From JAHFQJ01 sp046050125 (GTDB taxonomy: Bacteria; Pseudomonadota; Gammaproteobacteria; Burkholderiales; Burkholderiaceae), in NCBI GenBank assembly GCA_046050125.1, contig JBJOQB010000034.1, positions 1-7,399 on the forward strand: a stretch of 7,399 bases of DNA. The letters are read 5' to 3'. The notes beneath the pieces were generated by a model. The model was given only the letters and a program-made list of their open reading frames with translations. It was not told where the DNA came from and searched no databases. Shown here in pieces: positions 4,352 to 7,399 of the stretch (within the stretch, counting starts at the first letter, position 1; each line of letters opens with the position of its first letter). A program made the position numbers and the translations under genes.

Positions 4352-6796
4352 ATGGTAAAAGAAACAACTAATCAGGTTTCAAACATACCTGTCTTACCAT
4401 TAAGAGATGTAGTACTGTTTCCGAGTATGGTTATTCCGTTATTTGTAGGTCGTGCTTTATCAATAAAAGCAATTGATGCAGCGATGGAAGCAGATAAGAC
4501 CATATTAATGGTTATGCAAAAATCCCCTGATATTGATGAACCAACTCGCAAAGATTTATGCGATATGGGTTGCTTAGCAAATATATTACAAATTCTAAAA
4601 CTACCTGATGGAACAGTAAAAGTTTTAGTGGAAGGCGTGCAAAGGGCTAAAGTAAAAAAATATACTGAAGAAAAAGACTCTTGTATGCGTGCAAATGTTC
4701 AATTATTTGAACGAATTGATAGCTCAGGCGATAAAGATGAGCAAGCTTTAATTCGTATTGTACTTAATCAATTAGAACAATACTCAAAATTGAATAAGAA
4801 AATCCCGCCTGATTTCTTGCAATCAGCACCAGATATTAATAATCCTGAGCAAATATCTGATTTAATTGCTTCACAAATTCCAATTAAATTAAATGATAAA
4901 CAAAAGGCTTTGGAAATTCTTAATCCACTTGAGAGATTAGAATTTATTGTAAGTTTAATTGAAAGTGAAATTGATATTTTACAGGTTGAGAAACGCATTC
5001 GTAGCCGTGTAAAACGTCAAATGGAAAAAAGCCAAAGAGACTACTACTTAAATGAGCAAGTAAAAGCAATTCAAAAAGAGCTTGGCGAAGGCGAAGATGG
5101 TGCAGATTTAGAAGAATTTGAGAAAAAAATCAAATCATCTAGAATGCCTGTTGAAGCACGTAAAAAAGCAGAATCTGAATTAAAAAAACTGCGTTTAATG
5201 TCGCCAATGTCAGCTGAAGCTGGTGTTGTACGTGGTTATCTAGAAGTTTTACTAGGCTTACCATGGAGACGTAAAAGCAAAATTAATCATGATTTAGAGT
5301 ATGCTCAAAAAGTACTTGATGAAGACCATTATGGCTTAGAGAAAGTAAAAGAACGTATTGTAGAGTATCTAGCTGTACAACAACGTGTAGATAAAATTAA
5401 AGCACCTATTTTATGTTTAGTGGGCCCTCCAGGGGTTGGTAAAACTTCTCTAGGTCAATCTATCGCAAAAGCAATCAATCGTAAATTTGTACGCATGGCG
5501 TTAGGTGGCGTTGGTGATGAAGCAGAAATTCGTGGACATAGACGTACTTATATCGGTTCAATGCCAGGTAAAATTTTGCAAAACATGGCAAAAGTTGAAG
5601 TGCGTAATCCTTTATTTTTACTTGATGAAATTGATAAAATGGGGCGTGATTTACGTGGAGACCCAGCATCTGCATTATTAGAAGTATTAGACCCTGAACA
5701 AAATCACACATTTCAAGACCATTATTTAGAAGTAGATTTTGATTTATCAGATGTAATGTTTGTAGCAACATCAAATTCTTACAACATTGCACCTGCTTTG
5801 TTAGACAGAATGGAGATTATTCGTTTATCTGGTTATACAGAAGATGAAAAATTAAATATAGCTAGCAAATATTTATTACCAAAACAAGTAAAAAATAATG
5901 GACTAAAAGAGAATGAAATTGAAGTTAAATCCGAAGCTATTTTAGATATTATTCGCTATTATACCAGAGAAGCTGGTGTTCGTAGCTTAGAGAGAGAAAT
6001 TTCAAAAATATGTAGAAAAAGTGTAACAGAGATTTTACTCAAAAAGGCAAATGGTAAAATTATAGTTGATTCATCTAATTTGGGTTCATATTTAGGGGTT
6101 AGAAGATTTGATTATGGCGTAGCAGCTAAAGAGAATCAAATTGGACAAATCACAGGTTTAGCATGGACAGAAGTAGGCGGTGATTTACTAACCATAGAGG
6201 CATCTATAATGGCTGGTAAAGGGCAAATTATACGTACAGGTAGCCTAGGCGATGTCATGAAAGAATCAATTGAGGCAGCACGCTCTGTAGTGCGTTCAAG
6301 GGCAGATAAACTCGGGATTAATAAAACATTATTTGAAAAACAAGATATTCATTTACATGTTCCTGAAGGCGCTACACCTAAAGATGGACCAAGTGCTGGT
6401 ATTGCAATGACGACGGCTATTGTTTCTATTTTAACTAATACCCCAATTTATGCTGATATTGCAATGACGGGAGAAATTACATTGCGTGGCGAAGTGTTAC
6501 CAATTGGCGGATTAAAAGAAAAATTGCTAGCTGCATTGCGTGGTGGAATTAAACGAGTTCTAATTCCCAAAGATAATGTGAAAGATTTAGAAGAAATTCC
6601 AGATAATGTAAAAACTGACTTAGAAATTATTCCTGTAAAATGGATTGATGAAGTTTTAAGTTTAGCATTAGTGGAAAAAAAATCTAGTTCAAGCAAAGTT
6701 AGAACCAGCGTAAATAAAGAGGATAGCAAGCTTGTAAAGCCCTTGAAAAGTAGTAAAAAACCAACGAAAACTAAAGAAAGTGCTCAAAAACATTAA
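4352..6796 (+). CDS. lon: Lon ATP-dependent serine protease
   Basis: Lon is a cytoplasmic homohexamer combining an AAA+ motor and a Ser-Lys peptidase in one chain, degrading misfolded and short-lived regulatory proteins. The N-terminal substrate-binding domain starts at about residue 12 (PVLPLRDVVLFP), and a long charged helical region follows at about 205-280. Walker A is GPPGVGKT (358-365) and Walker B LFLLDEID (421-428). The protease domain carries catalytic Ser681 in PKDGPSAG and Lys724 in GGLKEK, 43 residues apart as in E. coli Lon. The 814-residue length exceeds the E. coli protein by about 30. The excess is a Lys/Ser-rich tail from about 775 to the end, probably disordered. ATG 4352 has AAGGAG (4342-4347) 4 nt upstream. 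It has its own promoter, and a HU gene follows, as in many proteobacteria. Confidence 0.97.
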   Translation: MVKETTNQVSNIPVLPLRDVVLFPSMVIPLFVGRALSIKAIDAAMEADKTILMVMQKSPDIDEPTRKDLCDMGCLANILQILKLPDGTVKVLVEGVQRAKVKKYTEEKDSCMRANVQLFERIDSSGDKDEQALIRIVLNQLEQYSKLNKKIPPDFLQSAPDINNPEQISDLIASQIPIKLNDKQKALEILNPLERLEFIVSLIESEIDILQVEKRIRSRVKRQMEKSQRDYYLNEQVKAIQKELGEGEDGADLEEFEKKIKSSRMPVEARKKAESELKKLRLMSPMSAEAGVVRGYLEVLLGLPWRRKSKINHDLEYAQKVLDEDHYGLEKVKERIVEYLAVQQRVDKIKAPILCLVGPPGVGKTSLGQSIAKAINRKFVRMALGGVGDEAEIRGHRRTYIGSMPGKILQNMAKVEVRNPLFLLDEIDKMGRDLRGDPASALLEVLDPEQNHTFQDHYLEVDFDLSDVMFVATSNSYNIAPALLDRMEIIRLSGYTEDEKLNIASKYLLPKQVKNNGLKENEIEVKSEAILDIIRYYTREAGVRSLEREISKICRKSVTEILLKKANGKIIVDSSNLGSYLGVRRFDYGVAAKENQIGQITGLAWTEVGGDLLTIEASIMAGKGQIIRTGSLGDVMKESIEAARSVVRSRADKLGINKTLFEKQDIHLHVPEGATPKDGPSAGIAMTTAIVSILTNTPIYADIAMTGEITLRGEVLPIGGLKEKLLAALRGGIKRVLIPKDNVKDLEEIPDNVKTDLEIIPVKWIDEVLSLALVEKKSSSSKVRTSVNKEDSKLVKPLKSSKKPTKTKESAQKH

Positions 6797-6803
6797 AAAG
6801 TGC

Positions 6804-6832
6804 TTGACTTTATGTTGAATGCCTCGTTTAAT
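6804..6832 (+). promoter_or_regulatory. Promoter of the HU gene
   Basis: TTGACT (6804-6809), exactly 17 nt, then TTTAAT (6827-6832) matches sigma70 at five of six positions in each hexamer. It starts 7 nt after the lon stop codon. The predicted start near 6839 gives an AU-rich leader of about 120 nt. Confidence 0.6.
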
Positions 6833-6859
6833 ACGAAGTAAGGCTATACGTAGCGAGGC
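6821..6859 (+). other. GC-armed inverted repeat after lon, overlapping the HU promoter
   Basis: GCCTCG (6821-6826) pairs with CGAGGC (6854-6859). Inside, TACG (6832-6835) can pair with CGTA (6849-6852) across an asymmetric bulge. Only TTT follows directly, so it is a weak terminator candidate for lon. The left arm lies in the promoter spacer, so HU transcripts would contain only the right arm. Confidence 0.4.
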
Positions 6860-6876
6860 TTTAAAGCATGTTTTAA

Positions 6877-6910
6877 GTTTTTAAATATGAAATTCAATTT
6901 ATTTAAAAAC
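6877..6910 (+). other. AU-rich 10-bp hairpin in the HU leader
   Basis: GTTTTTAAAT (6877-6886) and ATTTAAAAAC (6901-6910) are perfectly complementary around a 14-nt loop. One G-C pair closes the base and the rest are A-T. It lies in the middle of the leader, about 40 nt before the ribosome binding site. A structural role is possible, but such repeats are common by chance in this composition. Confidence 0.3.
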
Positions 6911-6958
6911 CCATAAAAATTATTGCTTTAAAAATATTTTTTTCAAAAAGAGGTTACT

Positions 6959-7234
6959 ATGAATAAGACAGATTTAGTAAATTACATTGCAGAAGATACA
7001 GGTTTAACTAAAGTTGATTCTGCAAAAGCTTTAACAGCATTTTTAACAGCTGTAAAAGAGGCTTTAGAAAAAGGTGAAGATGTAACTTTAATTGGTTTTG
7101 GTACATTCACTGTATCAGAGCGTAAACAACGTGAAGGTCGCAACCCACGTACAGGTAAAAAAATTAAAATTAAAGCTTGCAAAGTACCTAAGTTCAGAGC
7201 AGGTAAGAGCTTAAAAGAAGCTGTAGCAGCTTAA
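6959..7234 (+). CDS. hupB: HU-type DNA-binding protein
   Basis: HU is a small dimeric nucleoid protein that binds and bends DNA with little sequence preference. The 91-residue length is typical. The N-terminal helical dimerisation region (MNKTDLVNYIAEDTGL, 1-16) is followed by GFGTF (46-50). The beta-arm signature RNPRTG (61-66) contains the intercalating Pro63. The C-terminal end KVPKFRAGKSLKEAV matches the family. ATG 6959 has AGAGG (6949-6953) 5 nt upstream. It could in principle be an IHF subunit, but its N-terminus, its arm sequence and its place after lon favour HU; hupB is assigned by synteny. It has its own strong promoter and terminator, so it is probably a monocistronic, highly expressed gene. 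Confidence 0.95.
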   Translation: MNKTDLVNYIAEDTGLTKVDSAKALTAFLTAVKEALEKGEDVTLIGFGTFTVSERKQREGRNPRTGKKIKIKACKVPKFRAGKSLKEAVAA

Positions 7235-7251
7235 TTTTAAATTGATATTTA

Positions 7252-7283
7252 TTAGCAATTAATTGTATAAATTAAACTGCTAA
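7252..7283 (+). other. Stem-loop after the HU gene
   Basis: TTAGCA (7252-7257) pairs with TGCTAA (7278-7283), and TTAATT (7259-7264) with AATTAA (7270-7275). These give 12 bp in total with a small internal loop and a GTATA loop. No T-tract follows. Placed 9 nt upstream of the terminator hairpin, it may stabilise the mRNA 3' end. Confidence 0.4.
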
Positions 7284-7291
7284 ACATATTC

Positions 7292-7342
7292 ATCACATAA
7301 AATAATATACTTAGAATATACTTTGTTTTATGTGATTTTTTT
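7292..7342 (+). terminator. Rho-independent terminator of the HU gene
   Basis: ATCACATAAAA (7292-7302) and TTTTATGTGAT (7326-7336) form a perfect 11-bp stem followed by seven T (7336-7342). The 23-nt loop contains a 9-bp direct repeat AATATACTT (7304-7312 and 7315-7323), each copy including TATACT. It is the clearest end of the gene cluster. Beyond it, to 7399, no gene start is visible. Confidence 0.75.
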
Positions 7343-7343
7343 A

Positions 7344-7357
7344 TTTGTACTTTGTAC
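7344..7357. repeat. Tandem 7-bp repeat TTTGTAC x2
   Basis: Two perfect adjacent copies lie just after the terminator. The second half of each copy, GTAC, is palindromic. A weak promoter-like pair, TTGTAC (7345-7350) and TATATA (7368-7373) with 17-nt spacing, overlaps it and may serve a gene beyond the window. Confidence 0.3.
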
Positions 7358-7399
7358 TATATATGTGTATATACCTCCCATCTATACTTGATAATCAAA

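Noticed and set aside
5475..5792. Antisense open frame of 105 codons within lon
   Set aside because: It is a shadow of the highly conserved AAA+ region of lon, with no family resemblance and no ribosome binding site of note.
7252..7283. CIRCE heat-shock operator
   Set aside because: The outer TTAGCA/TGCTAA matches the ends of CIRCE arms, but the inner CTC/GAG is absent and the site lies after a gene, not before one.

Overview
This window is a chromosomal block of housekeeping protein-quality-control genes: tRNA-Arg(CCG), tRNA-Leu(UAG), tig, clpP, clpX, lon and a HU-type gene, all on the + strand. The 5' end of one small unrelated gene lies on the - strand at the left edge. The DNA is strongly AT-rich, with TTA, AAA and ATT codons dominating and long A/T-only intergenic stretches. 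The order tig-clpP-clpX-lon-HU is classic for beta- and gammaproteobacteria. Remembered family sequences suggest a low-GC betaproteobacterium: the tig C-terminus contains YEDPKEVMRWYY, and ClpP begins LVPMVVEQSGRGERAYDIYSRLL. That placement is inference, and a low-GC gammaproteobacterium is not excluded.

Layout. 1-128 (-) is the N-terminal part of a small cysteine-containing protein with its own promoter at 174-202. 300-375 is tRNA-Arg. 376-630 is AT-rich spacer with a good sigma70 promoter (543-571) and a terminator-like hairpin (592-616). 631-717 is tRNA-Leu, followed after only 20 nt by tig (738-2057). An 80-nt gap then holds a strong terminator whose loop carries the likely clpP promoter. 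clpP is 2138-2749. A 249-nt gap with palindromes and repeats precedes clpX (2999-4243). A 108-nt gap with a good promoter precedes lon (4352-6796). A 162-nt gap with another promoter precedes the HU gene (6959-7234), which is followed by a hairpin and a strong terminator (7292-7342).

The genes cover the life of a protein. Trigger factor receives nascent chains at the ribosome. ClpX unfolds tagged or folded substrates into the ClpP chamber. Lon degrades misfolded and regulatory proteins. HU is a nucleoid protein and, in other bacteria, a known Lon substrate. All catalytic and binding motifs look intact. Although the genes are adjacent and co-oriented, the spacers, terminators and promoter-like sequences suggest several transcription units rather than one operon.

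No mobile element, CRISPR array, defence system or clearly new gene system is visible. The interest lies in the non-coding architecture: promoters nested in terminator-like inverted repeats, a terminator-like hairpin in the tRNA-Leu/tig leader, and palindromes before clpX and lon.
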